53,751 bases of DNA. It comes from Clostridia bacterium. GTDB lineage: Bacteria; Bacillota; Clostridia; Christensenellales; Aristaeellaceae. The position numbers were made by a program, and so were the translations under genes. The stretch is from positions 1 through 53,751 of the forward strand of contig CAAGII010000146.1 of NCBI GenBank assembly GCA_900769875.1, read 5' to 3'. A model generated the notes under the pieces. It saw only the letters and a list, made by a program, of their open reading frames with translations, did no database searches and was not told the origin of the DNA. Within the stretch, counting starts at the first letter, position 1; each line of letters opens with the position of its first letter. This document shows, piece by piece, positions 42,033 through 52,974 of the stretch.

Positions 42033-42803
42033 TCAGTTGTTCTCGGCGGTGCGGCGGTTGACGATGAGCAGCAGCACCAGCAGCGACACGAACATGAGGG
42101 ACGACAGCGCGTAGTAGGTGGTGTCGATGCCTCGCCGCGTCGCTGAGTAGATCAGCGTGGACAGGTTCTGCACCAGCGGGCTGGTGGTGAAGTAGCTGAT
42201 GGTGAAATCGTCCAGACTCAGGGTGAAAGCAAGCATCGCGCCGGTGATGATGCCCTGCTTGCATTCGGGGATGATGACATGCAGCAGCGCATAGGTCGGC
42301 GTCGCGCCAAGATCGAGCGCAGCCTCATAGGTGTGCTTGTTCATCTGCTTGAGCTTGGGCAGCACCGACAGGATGACGTAGGGCGTATCAAAGGTGATAT
42401 GAGCCAGCAGCATGGTCAGATAGCCGCGGTCGACCTTGGTGAAGATGAACAGCAGCATCAGCGAGATACCGGTCACGATATCCGGCATGGTGTTGGGCAG
42501 CGTGGTCATGGTCATCATCAGCGCCTGCGGACGCTTCTTCATGGCATGGATGCCAATGGCAGCCAACGTACCCAGCACGGTGGAGATGACCATCGCCAGC
42601 ACGGCCACGCTGAGGGTGACGTTCAGCGCGTTCATGATGGCTGTGTCCTGAAAAAGCGCGGTATAGGCGTTTAGCGAAAAGCCCTCCCACTTGGCGCGGC
42701 TTCGTCCCGCGTTGAAGGACTGCGCGATCAGTACCACAATGGGGACGTAGAGGAAGATCAGCACAAGCGCGAGGTAAAAGCGCTTGAAGAAACGCTTCAT
42801 CAT
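42033..42803 (-). CDS. potC: Spermidine/putrescine ABC permease PotC
   Basis: The 256-residue permease has six membrane helices and the PotC start (F-Y-L-A-L-V-L-I-F-L-Y-V-P-I-V-V-L). The ATPase coupling loop is E-A-A-L-D-L-G-A-T-P. S-L-D-D-F-T-I-S-Y-F in the fifth helix is highly conserved in PotC. It pairs with PotB to form the channel. Its start overlaps the potB stop by 4 bp. Confidence 0.93.
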   Translation of the reverse strand: MMKRFFKRFYLALVLIFLYVPIVVLIAQSFNAGRSRAKWEGFSLNAYTALFQDTAIMNALNVTLSVAVLAMVISTVLGTLAAIGIHAMKKRPQALMMTMTTLPNTMPDIVTGISLMLLFIFTKVDRGYLTMLLAHITFDTPYVILSVLPKLKQMNKHTYEAALDLGATPTYALLHVIIPECKQGIITGAMLAFTLSLDDFTISYFTTSPLVQNLSTLIYSATRRGIDTTYYALSSLMFVSLLVLLLIVNRRTAENN

Positions 42804-43780
42804 GCCAGTCCGCCTCCTTCACCATTGGGATCAGCCTTGCGCAGGATGGAAAGCGACACAAGAATCAGCACCATCATAATCAGGGAGAGCGCCGAGCCGC
42901 CGTTCCAGTTGCCCTCGGTCAGGAATTTGGATTCAATCAGATCGCCGAACATCATTGTATTGCCGCCGCCCAGCACGCGGGGGATGAAGAACGTGGTGAC
43001 GGAAGGCATGAACACCATGGTAATACCGGAGATCACACCCGGAAGCGATAGCGGTATGGTCACCTTGTACAACGTCTGCCACGGGTTGCAGCCCAGATCG
43101 CCCGCCGCCTCTGCCAGACGCGGATCCTGCTTGGAGAGGCTTGTGTAGATCGGGAATACCATGAACGGCAGGAAATTGTACACCATGCCCAGCAGTACCG
43201 CGCCGGAGTGATACATCAGCTGCACCTTTTGCAGCCCCATGGCGCGGAGGATGCCGTTAATCAGTCCGTTGTCCTCCAGCAGGCTCATCCACGCGATGGT
43301 GCGCAGGAGGAAGTTCATCCACATCGGGATGATGAACAGCACCACCAGCGTCGCGCCCAGCTTCATCTGACGATCCGCCATGAACAGCGCCGCAGGATAG
43401 CCCAGCAGCAGGCAGATGGCGGTGCACAGAAAGGCCATCCACAGCGAGTAGATGAGGGTATCCATGTTCACGCTTCCGCGCGGAATGGCGGATGCGTACT
43501 CCTCGCCGACGAGCTTTTTCATCTCGAAGTTGGAATCCCAGAAGGAACGGAAATTATCCAGCGTGAACGCGCCGCTCGTGTCCGTGAACGCGTAATAGCC
43601 GATCAGAATCACCGGCAGCACGGTGAACAGAAGCATCCACAGTGTGTAGGGTGACGCAAACAAACTGCGCTTCACGCCGTGGTTGCGCCTCACGTTGGCC
43701 ACGAGCATAGCGACAAAGCCCGCCAACCCAAGCCCCATCAGCGCATAGGCCCACCACGGCAGGGTCATATCAAACCGCAT
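42800..43780 (-). CDS. potB: Spermidine/putrescine ABC permease PotB
   Basis: The 326-residue permease has the PotB core from about residue 42 (L-F-A-S-P-Y-T-L-W-M-L-L-F-T-V-L-P), six helices, and the coupling loop E-A-A-G-D-L-G-C-N-P-W-Q. An additional N-terminal helix (residues ~7-28, W-W-A-Y-A-L-M-G-L-G-L-A) and a short basic linker are not part of typical PotB. The start overlaps the potA stop by 11 bp. It belongs to the polyamine importer with PotA, PotC and PotD. Confidence 0.92.
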   Translation of the reverse strand: MRFDMTLPWWAYALMGLGLAGFVAMLVANVRRNHGVKRSLFASPYTLWMLLFTVLPVILIGYYAFTDTSGAFTLDNFRSFWDSNFEMKKLVGEEYASAIPRGSVNMDTLIYSLWMAFLCTAICLLLGYPAALFMADRQMKLGATLVVLFIIPMWMNFLLRTIAWMSLLEDNGLINGILRAMGLQKVQLMYHSGAVLLGMVYNFLPFMVFPIYTSLSKQDPRLAEAAGDLGCNPWQTLYKVTIPLSLPGVISGITMVFMPSVTTFFIPRVLGGGNTMMFGDLIESKFLTEGNWNGGSALSLIMMVLILVSLSILRKADPNGEGGGLA

Positions 43781-44852
43781 GACTGCTCGCCTCCTTTGGG
43801 GAAGCGTCGTCCATGGGCTTCATGATATGGATGTTGAAGGGCACCACATTGATACCCACCCTGCTGCCCTGGGGCTGCATGGTGGTGGAGTGCACCTTGA
43901 GGGTGCATTCGCCGCAGTCAATCATCATTTCGTAATGGACGCCCTTGAACAGCACGCTTTTGATGGTGCCGACCAGCTGACCGACGTCCTCACCCACCAG
44001 CATGATATCCTCCGGGCGGATGACCACATCCACCGGCGCGTTCTCGCCAAAGCCGAAGTCCACACAGGGGAAGTGATGCCCGGCGAAGGATACCAGCTCG
44101 TCATGCACCATGGTGCCGCGAAGGATGTTGCTTTCGCCGATGAAATCCGCCACAAAGGCGTTGGCAGGCTCGTCATAGATGCGCTTGGGATCGCCGATCT
44201 GCAGAATGCGCCCATCGCGCATGACCACGATGGTGTCGCTCATGGTCAGCGCCTCCTCCTGATCGTGCGTCACATACAGGAAGGTGATGCCCAGCCGCTG
44301 CTGCATGTTTTTCAGCTCCAGCTGCATCTCCTTGCGCAGCTTGAGGTCGAGCGCGCCCAGCGGCTCGTCAAGCAGCAGCACCTCAGGCTCGTTCACAAGG
44401 CTTCTGGCGATGGCCACGCGCTGCTGCTGTCCGCCGGAAAGCGCGTCCACATGCCGCTTGCCGTAGCCTCTGAGGTTGACCAGCTCGAGCATCGCGTCCA
44501 CGCGCTTGTCAATCTCGCCCTTGCTCATCTTTTTCAGCTTCAGGCCGAAGGCGATGTTGTCATGCACATTCAGATGGGGGAAGAGCGCGTACTTCTGAAA
44601 CACGGTATTGACGCGGCGTTTGTAGGGCGGGAGCGATGAAATCTCCTTGCCGTCAAAGAGCACCTCGCCGGATGACGGCGTTTCAAAGCCGCCAATGATG
44701 CGCAGCGTGGTCGTTTTGCCGCAGCCGGAGGGGCCAAGCAGGGTGACAAATTCCTTTCGGCGGATGTACAGGTTGATATCGTCCAGCACGGTCACGCCGT
44801 CGTATTCCTTGCTGATGTGCTTAAGGTCGATCAAATGCTGATTGTCGATCAT
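43770..44852 (-). CDS. potA: Spermidine/putrescine ABC ATPase PotA
   Basis: The 360-residue ATPase has Walker A G-P-S-G-C-G-K-T-T, a Q-loop with V-F-Q-K-Y-A-L-F-P, signature L-S-G-G-Q-Q-Q-R, Walker B V-L-L-L-D-E-P-L-G-A-L-D and switch His in V-T-H-D-Q-E-E-A. A C-terminal TOBE-type regulatory domain (~residues 235-350, with V-V-I-R-P-E-D-I) is present. It hydrolyses ATP to drive polyamine import. It begins 20 bp after the regulator gene in the same transcript and overlaps potB. Confidence 0.94.
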   Translation of the reverse strand: MIDNQHLIDLKHISKEYDGVTVLDDINLYIRRKEFVTLLGPSGCGKTTTLRIIGGFETPSSGEVLFDGKEISSLPPYKRRVNTVFQKYALFPHLNVHDNIAFGLKLKKMSKGEIDKRVDAMLELVNLRGYGKRHVDALSGGQQQRVAIARSLVNEPEVLLLDEPLGALDLKLRKEMQLELKNMQQRLGITFLYVTHDQEEALTMSDTIVVMRDGRILQIGDPKRIYDEPANAFVADFIGESNILRGTMVHDELVSFAGHHFPCVDFGFGENAPVDVVIRPEDIMLVGEDVGQLVGTIKSVLFKGVHYEMMIDCGECTLKVHSTTMQPQGSRVGINVVPFNIHIMKPMDDASPKEASSHAV

Positions 44853-44872
44853 GGGGTTGCCCTCCTGTCAAA

Positions 44873-45415
44873 TCAGAAACTTGGGGGTGTGGAGATCCAC
44901 AGCAGTCTGGCGCGGGTTTTTCCGGCGTTTCTGATTCTGTGGGAGACCTGCGGATGAATGCAGAAGGAGCAGCCGGTCTTGACGCGCTCCTTTTTATCGC
45001 CCATGATCAGCCACACGGAGCCGGACAGCACATAGCCGAATTCCTCGCCCTCGCCGGGCGGCAGAGCGTCGGTCTCGCCGCCCTCGCCAAGCTCAAGGAG
45101 GATGGGCTCCATCTCGTTTTTCTGCGCGTCGGGCACAAGCCATGTAATGGAGCCGCGCAGCTGCCCGTCATCCTCTTTGCAGAACATGTCTTGTGGCGTG
45201 AATACAAGCTTTTCACTGGTCTTTTCCTGAAAGAACTGTGCAAGCGTCACGCCGAGGCATTCCAGCATGTCCGTCAGCGTCGCGATGGAGGGGGATGCAA
45301 GGTCGCGCTCGACCTGACTGATAAAGCCCTTGCTCAACTCGCACCGGTCAGCCATTTCCTCCTGCGTCAGTCCGCGCTGCAGGCGAAGCTGGCGAAGCCG
45401 TTCACCGATATTCAT
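44873..45415 (-). CDS. XRE-cupin regulator of polyamine uptake (PotR/PuuR-like)
   Basis: The 180-residue protein joins an N-terminal helix-turn-helix of the XRE type (I-G-E-R-L-R-Q-L-R-L-Q-R-G-L-T-Q-E-E, residues ~3-20, with S-K-G-F-I-S-Q-V-E-R) to a C-terminal cupin domain (~105-175, with G-E-E-F-G-Y-V-L-S-G and H-R-I-R-N). This architecture, placed first in potABCD operons, is typical of PuuR-like repressors that sense polyamines in the cupin. AAAGGAGGA lies 7 nt before the ATG at 45415. The two palindromes upstream are its likely sites. Confidence 0.9.
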   Translation of the reverse strand: MNIGERLRQLRLQRGLTQEEMADRCELSKGFISQVERDLASPSIATLTDMLECLGVTLAQFFQEKTSEKLVFTPQDMFCKEDDGQLRGSITWLVPDAQKNEMEPILLELGEGGETDALPPGEGEEFGYVLSGSVWLIMGDKKERVKTGCSFCIHPQVSHRIRNAGKTRARLLWISTPPSF

Positions 45416-45468
45416 GATGCAGTCCTCCTTTCGCGGTCTGTGATCCATGCCCGCGGATGCGCCGCCGG

Positions 45469-45520
45469 GTTAAGCTGTGCTAAACTCCGGGGCAAAGGCA
45501 CGGGTTTAGTGATCCTAAAC
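45469..45520. promoter_or_regulatory. Twin operators for the pot regulator
   Basis: Two 17-bp dyads with the same layout: GTTAAG-N5-CTAAAC (45469-45485) and GTTTAG-N5-CTAAAC (45504-45520), centres 35 bp apart. They lie between the promoter and the regulator start, where binding would block transcription. Confidence 0.72.
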
Positions 45521-45534
45521 AGGAAATCGCGTAT

Positions 45535-45563
45535 ATTGAACCACAATTCGACGCGCGTGTCAA
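45535..45563 (-). promoter_or_regulatory. Promoter of potRABCD
   Basis: On the minus strand TTGACA (45558-45563), a 17-bp spacer and TTCAAT (45535-45540); the -10 box is weak and alternatives shifted by one base exist. Confidence 0.55.
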
Positions 45564-45620
45564 TAACCTGACAAAGATTTCCTGTATTTTGGCTGCACTG
45601 AACGATCCGCGACGCCTGTG

Positions 45621-45649
45621 TTGCCTTTCGGTCAAAAGCATGGTAGAAT
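45621..45649 (+). promoter_or_regulatory. Promoter of topB
   Basis: TTGCCT (45621-45626), a 17-bp spacer and TAGAAT (45644-45649), about 50 bp upstream of the start. Confidence 0.68.
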
Positions 45650-45697
45650 ATCAAGCGTAAGCGCGCACTGTCCGGTGCGCGGATGGTGGAGGCATGT

Positions 45698-47875
<2,178 letters not shown>

Positions 47876-47900
47876 GAATCATGAGAAAACGCTAAACTGC

Positions 47901-47929
47901 TTGCAATTCCCGCCTGATTGCATTACAAT
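47901..47929 (+). promoter_or_regulatory. Promoter of pepF
   Basis: TTGCAA (47901-47906), a 17-bp spacer and TACAAT (47924-47929). It excludes upstream ATG/TTG codons as starts of pepF. Confidence 0.8.
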
Positions 47930-47987
47930 GAAGGCATCTGATCAATCACCGCTCACCGGTGAAAAGAAAGAAAGAAGGATGGAAACC

Positions 47988-49775
47988 ATGGGAGATATGC
48001 TGAAAAAGCGTTGCGAGATTGAAGAAAAATACAAGTGGAACCTCGCTCACATTTATCCAAACGAGGAAGCATGGGAAAACGCCTTTGAAGAGGCTTCCAG
48101 GCAGATTGCGGGCTTTGCCGCCTACGCAGGCCATGTGAAGGAGAATCCGCGTCAGGTCATCCGCGAGTATTTCCGGATGGACGATCTGCTCGCGCCCGTG
48201 TTCTCCTATGCGTTCCTCGCCAAAGAAACCGACAACGGTGATCCTGTCGCGCAGGCACGCGCGGGCCGTGTACAGATGCTGGGCGTGCAGGCCTCCACTG
48301 CGGCGGCGTTCCTTGATCCCGAGCTGCTGGAAATGGACGAAAGCGAGCTTCGGGAAATCATGAACGATCCGGAGATGAGCGACTACAGCGAGTATCTGCG
48401 CACACTCATTAACCAGAAGCCGCATACGCTGCCCGCAGAGCAGGAGCGTCTCATTGCCATGATGGGCGAGGTCGCGCAGGCGCCGCAGGAAACCTTCAAC
48501 ATGCTGACCCGCGTCGATATGAAGCTGCCCGATGTGACCATGCCCGACGGTACCAGGCAGCCCCTGACCGAGGGAACCTATTCCAGCTTCATCAACAGTG
48601 GCGACCGCAGCGTGCGCAGGCAGGCGTTTGAAAACCTGATGGGCGAATACGGCAGGTTTGGCTCGACCATCGCATCCACTTACGGCGCAAGCGTGAAGAA
48701 GGATGTGTTCATGGCGCAGGCTCACCATTATTCCTCCGCGCGCGCGGCGAAAATGGATCCGCTGGAGATTCCCGAGGCCGTGTATGACAATCTGGTGGAC
48801 GTCATGCACGAATCCATTCCCGTGCTGACCGAATACTGCGAGCTGCGCAAGCAGGTGCTTGGGCTGGATGAGCTTCATCTCTACGATCTCTACTGCCCGA
48901 TGATCAAGGACTTTGAGATGAATCTTCCCTATGAGAAGGCCTTTGATCTGGTGCTGGAGGGGCTCAAGCCCATGGGCGAGGACTACATCGCCAAGCTGAG
49001 GGAAGCGCGCGACAACGGTTGGATCGACGTGTTCCCCAGCGAAAACAAGTCCAGCGGCGCTTTCTCCTCCGGCTCTCTGGCGGATGTGCATCCTTATGTG
49101 CTGCTCAACCACAACGACAACCTTTCCAGCGCGTTTACCATCGCGCATGAGCTGGGACACAGCATGCACTCCTTCTACAGCAACACTGCGCAGCCCGGCC
49201 CCAAGCGCGGCTACAGCCTGTTTGTGGCGGAGGTCGCTTCCACCTGCAACGAGGCGGTGATGATGCGCCATATGCTGCGCTCTTTCCCTGAGAAGAAGGC
49301 GCAGGCGTATCTGCTCAACCACTTCCTGGAGAAGTTCCGCACCACCTGCTTCCGCCAGACCATGTTCGCGGAGTTTGAGAAAATCGCGCACGACATGGCC
49401 GAGCAGGGCAAGCCGTTGACTCGCGACGCGCTGTCCGCCGCCTATTACGACCTGAACAAGCGCTACTACGGCGGAGCGTGCATTGTCGACGATCTGATCG
49501 CCAACGAGTGGATGCGCATCCCGCACTTCTACCGTTCCTTCTATGTGTATGTGTACGCGACCGGCCTGTGCGCGGCTGTCAGCCTGAGCGAGCGCATCCT
49601 GAACGAGGGAGAAAGCGCTGTGCGCGACTATCGCCGCTTCCTCTCCGCGGGCTGCTCTGTGCCGCCCATTGAAGCGCTGAAGCTGGCGGGCATCGACATG
49701 AGCAAGCCTGAGCCCATCCGCAGCGCCATGGAAGTGTTCAGGACGACGCTTGAGCAGCTGAAGTCTGCTCTCTGA
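47988..49775 (+). CDS. pepF: Oligoendopeptidase F
   Basis: The 595-residue M3B zinc peptidase has the metal-binding H-E-L-G-H motif in A-H-E-L-G-H-S-M-H and a downstream Glu in V-A-E-V-A-S-T-C-N-E. The N-terminal R-C-E-I-E-E-K-Y-K-W-N-L-A-H-I-Y-P is the usual PepF opening. PepF cleaves peptides of about 7-17 residues in the cytoplasm. The start at 47988 has AAGGA 8 nt before it and gives the family's usual length; earlier in-frame codons lie inside the promoter or too close to the ribosome site. The next small gene follows by 25 bp. Confidence 0.93.
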   Translation: MGDMLKKRCEIEEKYKWNLAHIYPNEEAWENAFEEASRQIAGFAAYAGHVKENPRQVIREYFRMDDLLAPVFSYAFLAKETDNGDPVAQARAGRVQMLGVQASTAAAFLDPELLEMDESELREIMNDPEMSDYSEYLRTLINQKPHTLPAEQERLIAMMGEVAQAPQETFNMLTRVDMKLPDVTMPDGTRQPLTEGTYSSFINSGDRSVRRQAFENLMGEYGRFGSTIASTYGASVKKDVFMAQAHHYSSARAAKMDPLEIPEAVYDNLVDVMHESIPVLTEYCELRKQVLGLDELHLYDLYCPMIKDFEMNLPYEKAFDLVLEGLKPMGEDYIAKLREARDNGWIDVFPSENKSSGAFSSGSLADVHPYVLLNHNDNLSSAFTIAHELGHSMHSFYSNTAQPGPKRGYSLFVAEVASTCNEAVMMRHMLRSFPEKKAQAYLLNHFLEKFRTTCFRQTMFAEFEKIAHDMAEQGKPLTRDALSAAYYDLNKRYYGGACIVDDLIANEWMRIPHFYRSFYVYVYATGLCAAVSLSERILNEGESAVRDYRRFLSAGCSVPPIEALKLAGIDMSKPEPIRSAMEVFRTTLEQLKSAL

Positions 49776-49800
49776 TCTTCTGAAAAAGGAGTGTATCCCC

Positions 49801-50142
49801 ATGATGAATGGATATGACCGCGAGGAAGCGCTGGCGTTTATCACTGCGCGCATCAACCGCAAGGAGCACAGCGAGCTTGCCAGCCAGATTGAATCGCTGA
49901 TCGGACAAGCCATCGACGCCGATATGGCATTCATGCATGAAAACGGCGTGCTGGATCAGAACGGCAATGCCGGCGATGAGTTTTATGAGGACGACGAGGC
50001 CTTCGAGTATATGGTGGAGACCATCGTCGCCAATAACGACCTCACGCCCGAGCAGGCGGTCAAGGTTGCCGCACTGGTGGATGACTACATGGATTTCCAG
50101 CAGGAATACCTTGAGAGCAAGGGCCTTGTCGACTGGGAATAA
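49801..50142 (+). CDS. Small acidic protein of unknown function
   Basis: The 113-residue protein has AAAGGAGTG before its ATG and is followed by a strong terminator, so it is a real gene, probably co-transcribed with pepF. It is strongly acidic (E-F-Y-E-D-D-E-A-F-E-Y, D-D-Y-M-D-F-Q-Q-E-Y) and predicted mostly helical. There is no cysteine, signal peptide or membrane segment. I do not recognise a family. Confidence 0.75.
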   Translation: MMNGYDREEALAFITARINRKEHSELASQIESLIGQAIDADMAFMHENGVLDQNGNAGDEFYEDDEAFEYMVETIVANNDLTPEQAVKVAALVDDYMDFQQEYLESKGLVDWE

Positions 50143-50156
50143 GAACAATCCGTACC

Positions 50157-50202
50157 GCAGCCCGTTCGCTGTCTGTGCAAGAAGCGAACGGGCTGCTTTG
50201 TA
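50157..50202 (+). terminator. Terminator after pepF and the small acidic gene
   Basis: GCAGCCCGTTCGCT (50157-50170) pairs perfectly with AGCGAACGGGCTGC (50183-50196), followed by TTTGTATTT. Confidence 0.92.
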
Positions 50203-50266
50203 TTTCAGGCGTATGCAGCGCGTCTGCGCGTGCTTCGGATGAGACACATGCCGCTTTGAAACACGC

Positions 50267-50293
50267 AAAAAGGCACCGCTTTTCAGCGGTGCC
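50267..50293 (-). terminator. Terminator of the flavoprotein gene
   Basis: On the minus strand GGCACCGCT and AGCGGTGCC form a 9-bp stem with a 4-nt loop, followed by TTTTT, 15 bp past the stop. Confidence 0.93.
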
Positions 50294-50308
50294 GGGGAGT
50301 GCAGTGGA

Positions 50309-52813
50309 TTACTGGTTGTCAGCGGTGATTGCCTTGGCAGCGGTACGGCCGGACACGAAGATCTCGACGATCGCGTTGCCGCCCAGACGGTTGCCGCCGT
50401 GGATGCCGCCGGTCACCTCGCCAGCCGCATACAGGCCGGGGATGGCGTTGCCGTTGGTATCCAGCACATGACGGTCGATGTCAACCACCAGACCACCCAT
50501 GGTGTGATGGGTAGAGGGAGCCATCAGACGAACGGTCATCACGGTATTCTCCAGGTCGTAGCTCTCCACATTGTAGGAGCCATCATCGTTCATCTGCACG
50601 TTGCCGACGGTACGGCTGGCGATCGCCTTACCGCAGTCCGGATACTCGCTGCCGGTCATGACAGCCATATCGTACTTGCGGATGGTGTCGATCACAGTTT
50701 CGGGATCGGCGGTCACACCCAGCTCCTCAAACAGCGCGGGAAGCTCGGCGATGGTGCGGCGATAGTAGCGGCCCTCATAGTCGCCGTCAGCCAGCTGCAC
50801 GGGAGCGGGCATCTTCTGCGCGGCGTTGTAGAACTCAAGGAACACGCCCTTGGTGCCGTTAACCTCCATGCCGTTGCGGAACTCGGCCAGAGACAGCACG
50901 TCGCGCTCGGAGCCCTCATCCACGAAGCGATGGCCGGTGGTGGGGTTGATCCAGCAGGCGTAGTTACCGCCGCCGAAGGCGAGGTTGCCGTTGTCCACCC
51001 AGGAAATGGGCATCATCTGGGTGAAGCCCATGCCGGTCACGTCGGCACCCACAGCCTGAGCCATCACGATGCCGTCGCCCTGCAGGGAGTTGCGGTTGGT
51101 GGTCTTGATTGCGCTGGTCACATACTCGCTGGACCAGTACACATTGTTTTCCAGCACCATGTCCACATTGGCAGCGTAGCCGCCGGTCGCCAGCACAACG
51201 CCCTTGGTGGCATGTGCGATGACCTCGGTGCCGTCATACATGACAGCCTTCACACCGGTCACGCGGCCGTCCTCGACAATCAGAGACTGGGCGTCGGTGC
51301 GAACCATGATCTTATTCTGCTCGGCAGTGGCAGAGGTCTTGAGCACGGTGTTCATGGGAGCGGCAAAGTAAGCGCCCCAGCGGCCGCCGTAGTTGACGCC
51401 GTCGATGGTCGCGCCGATGAACTCGTTTTCACGATACCACAGCGCGCCAATCAGCGTGGGCTGGGTATCCTCGATGAAGGAAGAACCCTGCGCCTCCAGC
51501 CACTCCTTGAGGCCCTGGCCGCCTTCGATGAACTGCTTGACCAGCTCAACGTCGCCGTAGCACCAGGCAGAGCCATCAGCGGTGGGACGCAGACCGCCGT
51601 AATAGGTCTGGAAGATGTGCAGGTTCAGCGTGGAGAACAGCGTCAGCTGGTTCTCAGGCACGCCCGCGTCCAGCTTGGGCTGCGCCCAGTCCAGATAAGC
51701 CTGAATCTCAGCCTTCAGCGCCTGCAGGGTGGGCAGGTACTCGGCATGCACGCCGTGCTTGGACAGCTCGACAGCGTCGCCGGCCACAAATTCGTGATCC
51801 TTGTAGAAGTCGGCGTCAAAGGGCTCCTCGCTCCAGTTCAGGATCATCTTCAGCTCGTTGATGCAGCCCTGCACGGACTTGACCTTGTTATAGGTCTGGC
51901 CATTGAAGGCATACACGCCCGTGGTCGCGTCGGGATCGTTGGCGTCCCACACGAGGTAGGGCATCACGGACTGATACTGACCGCCGGACACCAGCGTGTT
52001 GCCGCCGATCTGGGCGTTCTTCTCGATCACCAGCACGGTGTTGCCGTCCTGTGCAGCCTGAGCCGCAGCAGCGATACCGGCGCCGCCTGCGCCAACTACG
52101 ACCACATCGTAGGTTTCCTCGATGGTGGGCTGGGCGGTTACCGCCACGGTGTTCTTCTTGAAGGCATCCAGATTCGTGCAGCCGGCTTTGGCGGCAGCGT
52201 CGTTCACAGCGCCGCGCACAGCGGAGGCGGTGAAGGTCGCGCCGGACACCGAGTCAACGCCAGTGCCGTTGGCTTCAATAATCTGGGGGAACATGATGTC
52301 GAAGGCCACGTCGCCCACCAGCGCGGTTTCCACGGAGGAAGCCACCTCAATGGCGGTCACGTTGGTCTCGCTGAAGGTCACGTTCAGCGTCACATCGCCG
52401 TTGCAGCCCGCGGCGGTACCCGCATAGGTGCCGGGGGTGAACGCCACAGGCGCGTCGTTGGCAACAGCCTCGCCCTTGGCCAGCGCCAGCGCGGAGGCCA
52501 CAGCGGCCTTCACAGCGTTGCTGGTCACAGTCGCGCCGGACACAGTGTCGATCGCGTCAGCGTCCTGCTTGCCGATGGCGTTCTCCACCAGCGTGGGGAC
52601 GGCGGCGCCGCCGATGGTAGGTGTCTCCTTGTCGGCGTTGATCTCGATGGCGGTGATGACATTTTCGTCCACCGTCACCTTCACGGTTACAAGGCCGCCG
52701 AAGCCGTCGGCGGAGCCTTCATAGGTGCCGGGGGTGAAGGTCGCAGCGGAAGCAACCGTCACCATGGACGCCAGCATGACCAGCGCCAGCACGATGGAAA
52801 GAATCCGTTTCAT
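50309..52813 (-). CDS. Secreted fumarate-reductase-like flavoprotein with two covalent-FMN domains
   Basis: The 834-residue protein has a signal peptide (cleavage near A-S-A, residue 23). Two FMN-binding domains (PF04205-type, ~25-110 and ~124-205) follow, each with a flavinylation motif S-G-A-T (Thr95 in D-T-V-S-G-A-T-V-T, Thr193 in D-S-V-S-G-A-T-F-T) where ApbE attaches FMN. The FAD-binding reductase domain (~235-834) has G-A-G-G-A-G near 241-246, H-H-T-M-G-G near 769 and G-G-I-H-G-G-N-R-L-G-G-N near the end. This matches extracellular flavin reductases that pass electrons to fumarate, urocanate or similar acceptors. The acceptor is unknown; no apbE is in the window. Start at 52813 with AAGGAGG upstream. 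Confidence 0.92.
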   Translation of the reverse strand: MKRILSIVLALVMLASMVTVASAATFTPGTYEGSADGFGGLVTVKVTVDENVITAIEINADKETPTIGGAAVPTLVENAIGKQDADAIDTVSGATVTSNAVKAAVASALALAKGEAVANDAPVAFTPGTYAGTAAGCNGDVTLNVTFSETNVTAIEVASSVETALVGDVAFDIMFPQIIEANGTGVDSVSGATFTASAVRGAVNDAAAKAGCTNLDAFKKNTVAVTAQPTIEETYDVVVVGAGGAGIAAAAQAAQDGNTVLVIEKNAQIGGNTLVSGGQYQSVMPYLVWDANDPDATTGVYAFNGQTYNKVKSVQGCINELKMILNWSEEPFDADFYKDHEFVAGDAVELSKHGVHAEYLPTLQALKAEIQAYLDWAQPKLDAGVPENQLTLFSTLNLHIFQTYYGGLRPTADGSAWCYGDVELVKQFIEGGQGLKEWLEAQGSSFIEDTQPTLIGALWYRENEFIGATIDGVNYGGRWGAYFAAPMNTVLKTSATAEQNKIMVRTDAQSLIVEDGRVTGVKAVMYDGTEVIAHATKGVVLATGGYAANVDMVLENNVYWSSEYVTSAIKTTNRNSLQGDGIVMAQAVGADVTGMGFTQMMPISWVDNGNLAFGGGNYACWINPTTGHRFVDEGSERDVLSLAEFRNGMEVNGTKGVFLEFYNAAQKMPAPVQLADGDYEGRYYRRTIAELPALFEELGVTADPETVIDTIRKYDMAVMTGSEYPDCGKAIASRTVGNVQMNDDGSYNVESYDLENTVMTVRLMAPSTHHTMGGLVVDIDRHVLDTNGNAIPGLYAAGEVTGGIHGGNRLGGNAIVEIFVSGRTAAKAITADNQ

Positions 52814-52869
52814 GCAGATTTCCTCCTTAGCAATTGTCGATGACAAACGATGGTTTGCACACCAACTGG

Positions 52870-52920
52870 ATTATAATAGACCGTCTGACGCTTGTCAATA
52901 GCTTAACAAGTGTCAAACGG
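52870..52920 (-). promoter_or_regulatory. Consensus promoter under a 40-bp palindromic operator
   Basis: On the minus strand TTGACA (52893-52898), a 17-bp spacer and TATAAT (52870-52875) is a perfect sigma-70 promoter. A dyad with 18-bp arms (52881-52898 and 52903-52920, 15 of 18 pairs, 4-nt centre) covers the -35 box and part of the spacer. A TetR-like repressor site is a reasonable guess; no regulator gene is adjacent. Confidence 0.82.
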
Positions 52921-52974
52921 TCCATCCGGTGACTTTTTTTCAACACGGAAGAAAACAGCTGATTTTGTCCATTG

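Noticed and set aside
47946..49934. 662-codon minus-strand frame over pepF
   Set aside because: Antisense shadow; pepF has the full HELGH enzyme on the other strand.
50399..52843. 814-codon plus-strand frame over the flavoprotein
   Set aside because: Antisense shadow rich in Gly, His and Val; the minus-strand gene is unambiguous.
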